The notes: generated by a model not told the origin, from the sequence alone. DNA of 64,000 nt from Hydrogenophaga sp. BPS33 (GCF_009859475.1 NZ_CP044549.1:310001-374000); one strand, 5' to 3'. Shown: positions 52,441 through 63,125, numbered from the stretch's first letter. A program made the numbers and translations.

Positions 52441-53190
52441 CTACATTGCGCGTGCCAGCATCAGCAGGCCCAAGGCGGTGAACACCGCGAAGAGCGCGCG
52501 CTGGAACACCGGCAGCGGCAGGCGCTGGCGCCAGCGCGCGCCCAGCCACAGGCCTGCAAACGCCGCCAGCAGGGCCAACGCATGCGCCGTGAGAGGGAGC
52601 GCGCTGCCGCCCCACAGCGCCACCGGCCCCAGGCGCGCCGCCAGCGCCAGCGTGGCGAGCAGGAAACTCAGGCCCAGCGCCTGGATGAGCGCGTCCTTCT
52701 CCATCCGCAGCGATTGCAGGAATGGCGTCATGGGCATGACGAACACGCCGGTGGCCGCGGTCAACACGCCCGAGAGCATGCCGGCCAAGCTGCCGGCCGG
52801 CAGCGCGAAGCGGCCCGGTTGCGGCAGCGCTGGCTTGACCAGTCCCCACAGCCCATAGACCACCAGCACCGCGCCCAGTGTGGCGCGCGCGGTCGTGCCG
52901 GTGCTGGCCAGATCGGGCAGGGGGCTCCAGAGCGTCGCCGCGACGAGGCCCAGCCACATCGGCCACAGGCGGCGCCACAAGTCCCCGGCATGCGGCCCGA
53001 TGCACTGCGCAACATTCGTCAACAGCGAAGGCAGCAGCATCAGCGTGGCGGCGGTCGTGGCCGGCATGAACAGGCCGAGCAGGGCCATGGAGAAGGTGGG
53101 CAGTCCCATGCCGGAAACGCCCTTGACCGCGCCCGCGGCCAGGAAAACGAGGGGGATCGACCAGAGCCAGAGTGTGTCCATGGCCGCCAT
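52441..53190 (-). CDS. TauE/SafE sulfite exporter family protein
   Basis: This 249-residue protein has about seven helices. It begins with LVFLAAGAVKGVSGMGLPTFSMALLGLF and contains GSLAGMLSGVLTAATGVFVMPMTPFLQS, the two inverted halves of TauE/SafE proteins, which export sulfite or sulfoacetate. Start at 53190 or 53181. It is divergent from a LysR regulator with a dyad between them, so it is probably inducible. Confidence 0.88.
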   Translation of the reverse strand: MAAMDTLWLWSIPLVFLAAGAVKGVSGMGLPTFSMALLGLFMPATTAATLMLLPSLLTNVAQCIGPHAGDLWRRLWPMWLGLVAATLWSPLPDLASTGTTARATLGAVLVVYGLWGLVKPALPQPGRFALPAGSLAGMLSGVLTAATGVFVMPMTPFLQSLRMEKDALIQALGLSFLLATLALAARLGPVALWGGSALPLTAHALALLAAFAGLWLGARWRQRLPLPVFQRALFAVFTALGLLMLARAM

Positions 53191-53227
53191 GGTTCGGCGC
53201 GCCCGCGGATCTGTCCATCGCGAAAGC

Positions 53228-53244
53228 GCGGAGGTATCCTCCGC
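53228..53244. promoter_or_regulatory. LysR-type dyad between TauE and LysR genes
   Basis: GCGGAGG-TAT-CCTCCGC is a perfect seven-base inverted repeat in the 73-base divergent gap, 20 bases before the LysR start. LysR regulators typically bind dyads here. Confidence 0.5.
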
Positions 53245-53263
53245 CAAAGCCGGAGGATCGTCC

Positions 53264-54175
53264 ATGCCCGCCACCCCCACCTACCGCATCGACCCGTTCG
53301 ATCTGCGCCTCTTCGCCGCGGTCGTCGAGCATGGCTCCATCACGGCGGGCGCGCGCCACATCCACCTCTCACTGGCGGCGGCGAGCACGCGGTTGCAACA
53401 GTTGGAGCACGCGGTGGGCGCAGCCTTGTTGCTGCGTTCCAAACAAGGTGTGCGCACCACCGATGCGGGCCGCACGCTGCTGCTGCACGCGGGCCGGCTG
53501 CAGCGCGACATGGAGGCGCTGCATGCCGATATGGCGGCCCACGCGCACGGGGTGCGCAGCACGGTGCGCGTGCTGTGCAACACGGCAGCCATGGCAGAGC
53601 ACCTGCCACCGCTGCTGGGGCGCTTTCTGCTGGCACATCCCGAGATCGACGTCGACCTGCGCGAGCTGGGCAGCCGCGACGCGCTGATGGCGATGCGGCA
53701 GGAGCAGGCGGACATTGGCGTGCTGGCCGACTACGTGGGCACCGAGGGCCTCGCCACGCGGCACTTTCGTGAGGACCGCCTGGTGGCGGTGCTGCCGCGC
53801 CAGGGCGCGCGCGCATCGCGGCAAGCACTGCCTTTCGTGGACCTGCTGCAGCGGCCTTTCGTGGGCCTGCCCAGTGAAAGCGGTCTCAGCCGCCTCCTGT
53901 ACGACAAAGCCTTGCAGCACGGCCGCGGCCTGCACCACCGGGTGCGTGTGCGGGGGCTGGACACGGTGATGCAACTGGTGGGTGACGGTGTGGGCGTGGC
54001 GGTGGTGCCGCAGGCCACAGCGCTGCGCCTGGCCAGCGAGCGCGTGGTGGCGCGCCCACTCAGCGACAGCTGGGCCACGCGGCAGCTGCTGCTCTGCACG
54101 GCTGCGGGCGACACGCCACCGGGCGCCGGGGCGGCCGCGCTGCACGCCTTTCTGGCCCGTCACGGCGCCGGCTGA
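53264..54175 (+). CDS. LysR-family transcriptional regulator
   Basis: This 303-residue regulator has an N-terminal winged HTH (FDLRLFAAVVEHGSITAGARHIHLSLAAASTRLQQLEHAVG) and an LysR substrate domain (about 95-295: VRVLCNTAAMAEHLPPLLGRFLLAHPEIDV; GDGVGVAVVP). The start at 53264 follows GGAGGA. It is divergent from the TauE/SafE gene, the likely target. Confidence 0.9.
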   Translation: MPATPTYRIDPFDLRLFAAVVEHGSITAGARHIHLSLAAASTRLQQLEHAVGAALLLRSKQGVRTTDAGRTLLLHAGRLQRDMEALHADMAAHAHGVRSTVRVLCNTAAMAEHLPPLLGRFLLAHPEIDVDLRELGSRDALMAMRQEQADIGVLADYVGTEGLATRHFREDRLVAVLPRQGARASRQALPFVDLLQRPFVGLPSESGLSRLLYDKALQHGRGLHHRVRVRGLDTVMQLVGDGVGVAVVPQATALRLASERVVARPLSDSWATRQLLLCTAAGDTPPGAGAAALHAFLARHGAG

Positions 54176-54196
54176 ACCCGCTGACCGCGCGCACGC

Positions 54197-54229
54197 GCCG
54201 GGACCCCCTGGGGTCGCCGGCTTTTTTTT
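54197..54229 (+). terminator. Rho-independent terminator after the LysR gene
   Basis: GCCGGGACCCC pairs with GGGGTCGCCGGC with a small bulge and a two-base loop, followed by eight T (54222-54229). It ends the regulator transcript 54 bases after the stop. Confidence 0.8.
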
Positions 54230-54431
54230 CGTCCCGCAGGTGGTTCGGCGGCGGTCGTTCTGTTGTGCAAATCAAACAGTTTTCGTCGCATAAGCGTTTT
54301 AACAAATTATTAACTAATAAGTCATGAGTGCAGGTTTGTGAGCGCCAACGATTGCTATGTAATTTGAAGCAAAAATATGGGCAATTTTTTTGGTGTAGAT
54401 CCATAAAAGTCAGTCAAATCAACAGTCTTTT

Positions 54432-54449
54432 AACAATCAAATGATTGTT
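54432..54449. promoter_or_regulatory. Perfect dyad in the surface-protein leader
   Basis: AACAATCA-AA-TGATTGTT is an eight-base perfect inverted repeat with a two-base spacer, 238 bases before the start of the giant DUF11 gene. No regulator gene of its own is adjacent. Confidence 0.45.
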
Positions 54450-54686
54450 TAGGCATGTATTTTCTCTAGCGCATATTTCTTCATTTAATCTATTTCCCAC
54501 ACTAATAACGTCGTTAACATGTCGCAATTCGCAAGCGCCGATATAGTGCGTGCGGTGAAGAAATGTGAGTGTGTGTGTGGAAATGTGACGGCACGCACCT
54601 CGTCATAAAGGGCGCGCCCGGCCTGCCAGCCGGGCGTCCCAGAGGGGCACGCGGTGTTCGTTCGCGTGCCAACCAGAGGAAAAACC

Positions 54687-57600
54687 ATGCTTCGATTTTT
54701 TGCACGTGGCGAGGCCACGGGTAGGCGCGCGCCTGCGCGCTCACGGGACCGCGCTCGTTCGACTTCGGGGCGCCGCCTCTGGCGCGCGCTCGGCCTGGCA
54801 GTTGCGGGTTCGGTGTTGTCGCTCACCAGTGCCCACGCCTCCCTGGTGGTGGCCCAGGCGGTGAGCGCCAGCACCATCTCCGTGGGCGACCGCACCCGCC
54901 TCACGATCACGGTGAGCAACGACTCGGCGCAAGAAGATGGCGCGCAGCTGATCAACAACCTGCCCTCGCAACTGCGCCTGTATCCCTCGTCCTACCCGGG
55001 CTACGTGGCCCCCAGCAGCACATGTGCGGGCGCCGTCTTCGCGCCTGCGCCCAACCCCGCGCCGGGTACCGACAGCATCACCGTCAGCAGCTTCACCATC
55101 CCCGCGCACAGCGGTGGCGTGGACGGCGCCTGCACGATTTCCTACGACATCACGTCCTACAACGGTGGGGGCACCTGGAACAACGTCATCAGCCCGACCG
55201 ACCTCACGCCCACGGCGGTGTCGCCCGCGCAGCAGAGCGTGCTGGTCAATGCCTTGCTGTTGCCTGCCGTGTCCAAGAGCTTCGCCGCCAGCCCGCTCAC
55301 GCAAGGCCTCTCGACCACCGCCACCATCACGCTGAGCAATCCCAACAGCGGGGTGAATATCCCGCTCACCAGCTTTGTCGACAACCTGCCCGCCAACCTG
55401 CAGGCCACGGGCATCGTGAGCAACACCTGCGGCGGCACGCTCAGCCACACCGCCAGCACCGTCACACTCACCGGCGGCGCCATTGCGGCGGGTGCGCCCG
55501 GCACCTGCGCCATGCGCTTCACCGTGGTCGGCGTGCTGGCCCCCGGCGTGGCGTCGCAGGCCGGCGCGAACAGCTTGCCCGCCAGTGCCGTGGGCAATAC
55601 GCGTGGCCTTACCTCGCCAGCCACGTCCACCAACATCACCGTCAACAGCCCGATCACGTTGCAGAAGGGCTTCTCGGTCTCGCCGCTGACGGCGGGCGCG
55701 GACTCGCTGCTCACGGTGCGCATCGGCAACAACAGCGCCGCCGCGCTGACCAACGTCAGCCTGGACGATCTCGTGGGCGGCGCCTGGCCCGCCGCGTTGC
55801 GCAACTCGGGCGCCATCGGTGCCGCGCAACTCAATGGCTGCGGCGCGGGCGCTTCGCTCGTGGCGGGCGACGACGGGGGTGTGGAAAAAGGCTTTCAGCT
55901 CACCGGCGCGGAAATCGCACCGAGCACGGAATGCCGCATCCAGTTCAACGTCACCAGCACCGTTACCGGCACGCACACCAACAGCTTTCCCGCTGGTGCG
56001 GTGGGCAACGCGCAAGGCTTCCATTCGCCCGCTCGGCCGGCCAGCATCGAAGTTCGCGACAACGCGCTGACCGTGGCCAAGTCGTTCAGCCCCACCACCG
56101 TGGCGCCTGGCGACGTGGCCACCTTCGCGGTGGCGGTTACTTCGTTCAGCCTGGCGCCGCAAACCAGCGTGACGTTCACCGACACGCTGCCCGCGGGCAT
56201 GGTCTACGTGGACAACACCACCGGCGGCATCGCGCCCACCATCAGCGGCGGTTGCAGCTTCTCCGCAGGCATGCCGGCACCGCTGGTCACCGCGCCCGCG
56301 TTCACCTTCGACTTCCCCGGCGCCGCGCCGGGTGGCACCACCTGCGTGGTGCGTTTCACTGCGCGCGTGCCGGCCAACGCCACGCCCGGCACCACGCTCA
56401 CCAACGCCAGCTTCGGCGCGGGCAACGGCACGGTCACCGGCACCTCGGGTTCGGTGAGCCTGACGGCGGTCAACCCGCTGGTGGTCACCAAGACCTTTGA
56501 CGGCGTGGCCGCGCGCCAGCGCTTCCAGGGCACGCCCTCGGTGGTCCAGATCGAACTGACCAACAACAATTTCTCGACGCTCACCAACGTCAACTTCACC
56601 GACACCTTGCCCGCCGCGTTGCGCGTGGCCAACCCGGCCAACGCCAGCACCACCTGCGGCGGCACCGTCACCGCCACACCGGGGAGCGACAGCTTCACGC
56701 TCAGCGGCGGCAGTGTGCCGGCGCGTGGCGGCAGCAGCCCGTTCCTGCCCGGCCAGTGCAGCGTGCGCGTGACCGTGGTGGGTGGCGCGGTGGCCGTGCA
56801 CAGCAACCACATTCCGGCCTACAACGGCAGCAACGCCGCCGACACCGTGAGCGCCACCGGCACCGTGGCGAATGTGCCGGGCAGCACCATCCGCAACCTC
56901 AACAGCACCACCGCCACGCTGGAATACCTGCCCGCGCTCACGGTGGCCAAGACCTTCCTGACCAACCCGGTGCAGGTCGGCGGCACCAGCCGCGTGCGCA
57001 TCACCCTGGGCAACACCGGCAACGGCCAGCTCACCGGCGTGAGCGCCACCGACCCGCTGGCCGGCACGGGCCTGACGATCGCTACACCGGCCAATGCCAG
57101 CACCACGTGCGCCGGTCCGGTCGTGCTCAACGTGCCCGATGGCGGCAGCACCGCGGCCCTCAGCGGCGCGAGCATCGCCGGTGGCACCACCTGCGACTTC
57201 CTGTTCGACGTGCTCGCCACCTCCGGGACGCCCTCGGTGAACACGCTCGCGCCGGGTGCGGTCACGGCCGACGGCGGGGTGGCCAGCACCAACCCCACCA
57301 CGGCCACCTTGAACAAGGTCACCAGCAGCGTGAACCTGACCAAGGCTTTCTCGCCCACCACCATCGCCGGTCCGGGCAGCGTCTCGCGCCTGACGATCAG
57401 CATCGCCAACGCCAGCGCCACCGCGCTCACCAACGTGGCCGTGACCGACAACATGCCCAGCGGCATGGTGATTGGCGTGGTGCCCAATGCGAGCACCACC
57501 TGTGCCGGCGGCATCGTCAACGCAGTGACCGGCAGCGGCAGCGTGTCCCTCAACGGGGGCAGCCTGGCGGGCAACAGCACCTGCGAGGTGGCGGTGGACA

Positions 57601-60600
57601 TCACCTCCTCGGCTGTTGGCACGCTCAACAACACCTTGCCGGCCGGCGCGGTCACCAACACGCAGGGTGTGACCAACGCCGCGCCCTTCACCGCCAACCT
57701 CGCCGCGCTCGCCGGCCTGGGCGTGGAGAAGCACTTCGAACCGACGGCCGTGGCGGCCGGGCAGCCCGCGCTGCTGGTGATCCGCGTGCGCAACTCGCTG
57801 GTGCAGCCGCTCACCAACATCTCCACCACCGACAACCTGCCCGCCGGCATGGTGGTGGCCACGCCCGCCAACGCGAGCACCACCTGCGCGGGTGCGGTGA
57901 TCACCGCCATCGGCGGCAGCGACAAGGTGTCGTTCCGGGGCGCGCAGCTGGCCGCCGGCCCGAGCCTGTGCGAGGTGCGCGTGAACGTGCTCGTGCCGCT
58001 GGCCGGCGCCTACGTCAACACCATCCCGGGGGGCACGGTGGTCGCCAACGACGGCGCAGTGACCAACCCGCAGCCCGGCCCCAGCGCCACGCTGCACGTG
58101 CTGCAGCCGCCGACTGTGGCCAAGGCCTTCGCGCAAACCGTGGTCGCCGCGGGCGCGTCCAACCGCCTCACCATCACCATCACCAACCCCAACGCCACCC
58201 AGGCACTCACCGGCGTGGCGCTGCGCGACAACCTGCCCACGGGCCTGTTCGTCGCGCCCGTGCCCAACGCCAGCACCACCTGCGTGGGCGGCAGCGTGAG
58301 CGTGGAAGCCTCGTCCGCCGCCGCGCAGATGTCGGCCGGCACGGTGCCGGCCGGCGGCTCGTGCACCTTCTGGTTCGACACCGTGTCCAACGTGCCGGGC
58401 CTCTACACCAACACCATCCCCACCGGCGCCATCACCAGCACGCAGGGCGTGAGCAACGGCGACCCGGCCAGCGCCTCGGTGCGCGTGCTCGAACCGCCGA
58501 CGGTGACCAAAGCCTTCGTGCCGCCCACCATCGCCCCCAATGGCGTGTCGCGCCTGACCATCACGCTGGGCAACAACAACGCCGGCGCGCAGACCTTGCT
58601 GCAGGCGCTGGACGACACGCTGCCCGCTGGCGTGGTCGTGGCCTCGCCCGCAAACATCGGTGGCACATGCACCACGGCCTCGGTCACCGCCACGGCGGGT
58701 TCCGCGCTGGTGCGCTACGCCAACGGCGCGAGCATCCCGCCGGGCGGCTGCACCATCGCGGTGAACGTCACCGCGGCGGCCACCGGTACGTACCCCAACG
58801 TCATCCTGGCCGGCGCGCTGCGCACCGGCGCGGGCAGCAACCCCGCGCCGGCCGAGGCCGAACTCGTGGTCAGCCCACTGGGATCGATCTCGGGCCGCAT
58901 CTACTTCGACGCGAACGACAACGGCGTGTACGACGCGGGTGAGTCGCCGCTGGCAGGACAGCCGGTCAGCCTGATCCGGTCGTTCGACAGCCTGGTGCTG
59001 CAGAAGACCACCACCGACGCGGGTGGCTTCTATGCGTTCACCGGACTGGTCGACACCGCCACGCTGGGCTCGGACTACACGGTGCGCTACCTGCGCGGTG
59101 GCAGCGACGTGCTCGGCGCGGGTGGTACGGCCTCGCCCTCGCCCCTGGTCAACCCGATCAGCGGCAGCTTCCCCGGGCGCGTGACCGCAGCCTCCGGCAC
59201 CGAGTCCAGCATCGTGGGCAGCGGCGCAATCGGCACACGCAACAACAGCAACGTCGACTTCATCTCGCGCCGCAGCAACATCGTGCTGAACACCACCGGC
59301 GGCAACGTGGCCAGCTCGATCAACAACAACTTCGGTGAGGTGCTGCCGTCGGAGATCGGCGGCAAGGTGTACCGCGACGACAACCACAACGGCGTGCCCA
59401 ACGGCACCGAGCCCGGCCTTGCCGGCGTGCCGATCACGCTGGTCGGTGTGGACGATCTGGGCCAGACGGTCACGATGACGACCACCACCAACGCCAGTGG
59501 CGACTACAGCTTTACCGGCCTGCGGCCGAGCTGTGCACCGTTGAACCTGCCTTCCTGCCCCGGCTACGTGGTCACGCAAGGTGCGCAACCTGCCGGCACG
59601 GTCAACGGCATTCCCACGGCGGGTACCGTGGTGAACCAGAGCTCGGGCAGCGCCACCGGCACGCCCGGTACCGCGTCGAACAACGCGCCGGCCATCAGCG
59701 GTGCTTACGTGATCCCGGCCGGCACCAGCCGCGTGAGCGGCATCGTGCTGCCGCCCAACGCGCGCTCGGCCGGCAACAACTTCGGCGAGATCGCCAACGA
59801 CCGCAGCGTCAGCGGCAGCGTCTTCGTCGACCGCAACGGTGACGGCCAGTTCAACGGCAGCGATGGCGGTGTGGGCAGCGGCGCCAGCGGGGTGAACAAC
59901 GTGGCGCAGACGCTCACGCTCACCGGCAACGACCTCAACGGCAACCCGGTCTCGCTCACCACCACGACCGATGCCAACGGCGACTACACCTTCACCGGCG
60001 TGCCCCCGGGCAGCAACTACACCGTGACCTGCACCAGCTGCTTGCCCCCGGCCGGTTTCAACAACAGCACCGTGCCCCTGGCCTGGCCCGGCAGCACCGG
60101 CGGCAGCGCGGGCGGCACGCAAGCCGTGCCCGCCATCACCGGCATCGACCTCAGCGGCGTGCAAACCGCCTCGGTGGACAACCGCTTCACCAAGACGCTG
60201 CCCGGCAGCCAGATCGCCGGTGTCGTGTACTTCGACCCGGACAACAGCGGCGGCCTGTTCACGCCCGACGACCTGCCCGCGCCGAACCAGACGCTGGAGT
60301 TGCGCGACAACGCCAGCAACGCGCTGATCGCCACCACCACCACCGACACCAACGGCGCCTACAGCTTCAGCGGCGTGCCGCCGGGCAACTACCGCGTGGT
60401 CATGCCCGCGCTGCCTGCAGGCACCACGCACGGCAGCACCAGCGCCGGCACACTGGGCGGCGCGCCCAACGGCACGGCCAGCGCGCCCGGCGTGGCGCCG
60501 GCCACCATCGGCAACATCACGGTGGCCGCCGACCAGAGCACCGCGAACCACAACTTCCCGCTGGTCTCCGACATTCGCATCGGCGGGCGCGTGTACGAAG

Positions 60601-63125
60601 ACCGCGACTTCGACGGCCAGTTCAACGGCACCGACGTGGGGCTGTCCGGCAACACCATCGGCCTGGTGGGCACCGACGCGTTTGGCAACGCCATCACGCG
60701 CTACACCACCACCGACGGCGCAGGCCAGTACAGCTTTGCCGGCCTGCCGCCGGGCAACTACACCGTGCGCCAGACCCAGCCACTGGGCTACACCAGCGTG
60801 GCCAACACGCCGGGCCCGGTCACCGGTGGCAGCGCGGGTACCGTGGGCCCGCTGGGCGGCGCGGTGGAAACCATCGCCCTGAGCTTCAACGCCACGCCTG
60901 GCGCGGCGCTGCAAGTGAACTTCGGTGAAACGCAGGGCAGCGGGGTGCACGGCTACAAGTCCGCCTTTATCGTCTCGCCGCCGGCCGCCGTGGGCGTCTC
61001 GCCCGGTGCGCAGGTGAACTGGCAGATCATTTACCAGAACGACACGCCCAACCCGGTCACGATGGACGTGCGCGATCTGCTGCCCGACTACATGACGCGC
61101 ACCGGCGCGCCCGCCATCACCCACAACGGCGGCAACGGCGGCGTCTTCACGCCCAATGCCGGGTTCACCGGCACCGCCGGTGGTGACCTGCTGGGCTCGG
61201 CCTTCCTGCCGGCCAATGCCTGGATCTCGGTCGACGTGCCCGTGCTCGTTACCGCCGGCGCTACTACCACGCGCTTCAACCAGGCCACGGCCGGCACGCT
61301 GAACATCCGCACCGATGCGGTCGACAGCAGCACCCCCACCGGTGGTGCGGGCCAGCCGCCGGCCGGCGTGATCCCGCCGGGCAGCGTGCCGCAGACGCCG
61401 TACCAGACCGCGGCCCTCGACCCCACCGGTGTGCCCCTGTCCTCGTTGCCCGCATCGCTCTCCGGCTTTGTCTGGCGCGACAACAACGGTGACCGCCAGC
61501 GCGACGCGGGCGACACCCCGTTGCCCGGCTGGGGCGTCGAGGTGCTCGGCAGCGACGGCGTGGCCGTGGCCTGCCGCGCCGCGCCGCCCAACAGCGCCAA
61601 CGGCTGCGTGACCATGCCCGACGGGCGCAGCCTGTTCCGCACCGGCGCGGACGGCGCCTACGGCGTGATCGGTCTCGTGCCCGGCGACTACAAGGTGTTC
61701 TTCCGCGACCCGGCGAACAACGTCATTTACGGCACGCCGCAGAACTCCGGCGGCGACACGAACTCGCGCGTGGCCACCACGCGCGACCACCTCGTCGTCT
61801 CCCTGCAGCCGGGCGCCAACGTGGTGCAGCAAGACTTGCCCATCGACCCCTCTGGCGTGATCTACGACGCCACCACCCGCCTGCCGGTGGACGGCGCGGC
61901 GGTGCGCTTCTGCGGCCCGCCCGGCTTCAACCCCGCGACCATGCTGGTCGGTGGCGCGAGCTACGCCGTGGTGGGCGGCTGCGCGCAGATGGTCACCGGC
62001 CCCAACGGCTTCTACCAGTTCCTGCTGGTGCCGGGCGCGCCCACGGGCGAGTACCGCCTGGAAGCCTCCGCACCGGGCTACACGCCCGCGCCAATCGCCT
62101 CCATTCCGCCTGCGCCGGGTGTGCTCACGCCCGCCGGTGCCACGCCTTACCTGGTGCAGGGGCAGGCCGGTCCACCCACCGGCAACCAGCCCACCACCTA
62201 CCACCTGCGCATGAACCTCGCGCCGGGCATGCCCGACGTGATCCACAACCACATCCCGCTCGAAGCCTTCGCGGGTGGCGGCCTGTTCCTGCAGAAGCAG
62301 GCCGGGCGCGACGTGGTCGAGATCGGGGACTCGGTGCAGTACACGCTGCGCGTATTGAGCCCGAACGGCCCGGCCACCAGCGTGACCATCAGCGACAGCC
62401 TGCCCGCGGGCCTGCGGCTGATCCCCGGCACGGTGATGCAGGACGCTGCGGCCGTGGCCGACCCGGCCGGCTCGCCTGGCCCGGTGCTCAGCTTCGCCAT
62501 CGGCAACTTCGCCGCCAACACGCCGGTCACGCTCACCTACCGTGTGCGCGTCGGTGTCGGCGCGCAGCAGGGCGACGGCATCAACCGCGCGCAGGCCTTC
62601 GGCAACGTCGGTGGCGTGCCGGTGAGTTCCAACCGCGCCGAAGCGCGCATCCGCATCACCGGCGGCGTCTTCTTCCAGGAAGCCTGCGTGATGGGCAAGG
62701 TGTTCGTCGACTGCAACGGCAACCGCATCCAGGACGCCGAGGAAGTCGGCATCCCGGGCGTGCGCCTGTACCTGCAGGACGGCACGCACCTCGTCTCCGA
62801 CAGCGAAGGCAAGTACAGCATCTGCGGCCTGCCCGCGCGCACCTCGGTGCTGCGCGTGGACCCCACCACGCTGCCCGATGGCAGCCAGCTCGTGACCAGC
62901 AGCAACCGCAACGCGCTCGACGCCGGCAGCCTGTTCCTGGACCTGAAGTTCGGCGAGCTGCACCGCGCCGACTTCATCGAAGGCAGTTGCGCGCCGGCCG
63001 TGATGGAGCAGGTGGAGAACCGCCGCCGCCTGGGCCAGATCGTCGCTCCCGTGGTCGATCCCAAGACCTCGCCACCGCGCGTCTTCCGATCGGGCCCGCC
63101 GGCCCGCGTGGGAGGTGCGAAATGA
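54687..63125 (+). CDS. Giant DUF11/SdrD-type repetitive surface protein
   Basis: The protein has 2812 residues. It has a long, very basic signal peptide (Arg-rich n-region, hydrophobic WRALGLAVAGSVLSL, AHA cut near residue 51). Ten DUF11 units of about 130 residues follow to about residue 1400, sharing NASTTCAG and PTxxAPGxxSRLTI motifs. About seven Cna-B/SdrD-like units (GRIYFDANDNGVYDAGE; GKVFVDCNGNRIQDAEE) span 1398-2720, interrupted by two more DUF11-like units near 2085 and 2530. Such proteins form long, stalk-like surface structures. There is no obvious autotransporter barrel at its end; the overlapping next gene may help it. Confidence 0.88.
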   Translation: MLRFFARGEATGRRAPARSRDRARSTSGRRLWRALGLAVAGSVLSLTSAHASLVVAQAVSASTISVGDRTRLTITVSNDSAQEDGAQLINNLPSQLRLYPSSYPGYVAPSSTCAGAVFAPAPNPAPGTDSITVSSFTIPAHSGGVDGACTISYDITSYNGGGTWNNVISPTDLTPTAVSPAQQSVLVNALLLPAVSKSFAASPLTQGLSTTATITLSNPNSGVNIPLTSFVDNLPANLQATGIVSNTCGGTLSHTASTVTLTGGAIAAGAPGTCAMRFTVVGVLAPGVASQAGANSLPASAVGNTRGLTSPATSTNITVNSPITLQKGFSVSPLTAGADSLLTVRIGNNSAAALTNVSLDDLVGGAWPAALRNSGAIGAAQLNGCGAGASLVAGDDGGVEKGFQLTGAEIAPSTECRIQFNVTSTVTGTHTNSFPAGAVGNAQGFHSPARPASIEVRDNALTVAKSFSPTTVAPGDVATFAVAVTSFSLAPQTSVTFTDTLPAGMVYVDNTTGGIAPTISGGCSFSAGMPAPLVTAPAFTFDFPGAAPGGTTCVVRFTARVPANATPGTTLTNASFGAGNGTVTGTSGSVSLTAVNPLVVTKTFDGVAARQRFQGTPSVVQIELTNNNFSTLTNVNFTDTLPAALRVANPANASTTCGGTVTATPGSDSFTLSGGSVPARGGSSPFLPGQCSVRVTVVGGAVAVHSNHIPAYNGSNAADTVSATGTVANVPGSTIRNLNSTTATLEYLPALTVAKTFLTNPVQVGGTSRVRITLGNTGNGQLTGVSATDPLAGTGLTIATPANASTTCAGPVVLNVPDGGSTAALSGASIAGGTTCDFLFDVLATSGTPSVNTLAPGAVTADGGVASTNPTTATLNKVTSSVNLTKAFSPTTIAGPGSVSRLTISIANASATALTNVAVTDNMPSGMVIGVVPNASTTCAGGIVNAVTGSGSVSLNGGSLAGNSTCEVAVDITSSAVGTLNNTLPAGAVTNTQGVTNAAPFTANLAALAGLGVEKHFEPTAVAAGQPALLVIRVRNSLVQPLTNISTTDNLPAGMVVATPANASTTCAGAVITAIGGSDKVSFRGAQLAAGPSLCEVRVNVLVPLAGAYVNTIPGGTVVANDGAVTNPQPGPSATLHVLQPPTVAKAFAQTVVAAGASNRLTITITNPNATQALTGVALRDNLPTGLFVAPVPNASTTCVGGSVSVEASSAAAQMSAGTVPAGGSCTFWFDTVSNVPGLYTNTIPTGAITSTQGVSNGDPASASVRVLEPPTVTKAFVPPTIAPNGVSRLTITLGNNNAGAQTLLQALDDTLPAGVVVASPANIGGTCTTASVTATAGSALVRYANGASIPPGGCTIAVNVTAAATGTYPNVILAGALRTGAGSNPAPAEAELVVSPLGSISGRIYFDANDNGVYDAGESPLAGQPVSLIRSFDSLVLQKTTTDAGGFYAFTGLVDTATLGSDYTVRYLRGGSDVLGAGGTASPSPLVNPISGSFPGRVTAASGTESSIVGSGAIGTRNNSNVDFISRRSNIVLNTTGGNVASSINNNFGEVLPSEIGGKVYRDDNHNGVPNGTEPGLAGVPITLVGVDDLGQTVTMTTTTNASGDYSFTGLRPSCAPLNLPSCPGYVVTQGAQPAGTVNGIPTAGTVVNQSSGSATGTPGTASNNAPAISGAYVIPAGTSRVSGIVLPPNARSAGNNFGEIANDRSVSGSVFVDRNGDGQFNGSDGGVGSGASGVNNVAQTLTLTGNDLNGNPVSLTTTTDANGDYTFTGVPPGSNYTVTCTSCLPPAGFNNSTVPLAWPGSTGGSAGGTQAVPAITGIDLSGVQTASVDNRFTKTLPGSQIAGVVYFDPDNSGGLFTPDDLPAPNQTLELRDNASNALIATTTTDTNGAYSFSGVPPGNYRVVMPALPAGTTHGSTSAGTLGGAPNGTASAPGVAPATIGNITVAADQSTANHNFPLVSDIRIGGRVYEDRDFDGQFNGTDVGLSGNTIGLVGTDAFGNAITRYTTTDGAGQYSFAGLPPGNYTVRQTQPLGYTSVANTPGPVTGGSAGTVGPLGGAVETIALSFNATPGAALQVNFGETQGSGVHGYKSAFIVSPPAAVGVSPGAQVNWQIIYQNDTPNPVTMDVRDLLPDYMTRTGAPAITHNGGNGGVFTPNAGFTGTAGGDLLGSAFLPANAWISVDVPVLVTAGATTTRFNQATAGTLNIRTDAVDSSTPTGGAGQPPAGVIPPGSVPQTPYQTAALDPTGVPLSSLPASLSGFVWRDNNGDRQRDAGDTPLPGWGVEVLGSDGVAVACRAAPPNSANGCVTMPDGRSLFRTGADGAYGVIGLVPGDYKVFFRDPANNVIYGTPQNSGGDTNSRVATTRDHLVVSLQPGANVVQQDLPIDPSGVIYDATTRLPVDGAAVRFCGPPGFNPATMLVGGASYAVVGGCAQMVTGPNGFYQFLLVPGAPTGEYRLEASAPGYTPAPIASIPPAPGVLTPAGATPYLVQGQAGPPTGNQPTTYHLRMNLAPGMPDVIHNHIPLEAFAGGGLFLQKQAGRDVVEIGDSVQYTLRVLSPNGPATSVTISDSLPAGLRLIPGTVMQDAAAVADPAGSPGPVLSFAIGNFAANTPVTLTYRVRVGVGAQQGDGINRAQAFGNVGGVPVSSNRAEARIRITGGVFFQEACVMGKVFVDCNGNRIQDAEEVGIPGVRLYLQDGTHLVSDSEGKYSICGLPARTSVLRVDPTTLPDGSQLVTSSNRNALDAGSLFLDLKFGELHRADFIEGSCAPAVMEQVENRRRLGQIVAPVVDPKTSPPRVFRSGPPARVGGAK

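Larger units (their letters stand above)
54176..54686 (+). other. AT-rich intergenic leader before the giant surface protein
   Basis: These 511 bases hold no convincing gene. After the terminator at the left, the stretch 54235-54560 is strongly AT-rich for this genome and holds an 18-base dyad (54432-54449). It is probably an unusual promoter/regulatory region for the DUF11 protein. AGAGGA ahead of 54687 is the ribosome site. Confidence 0.5.
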
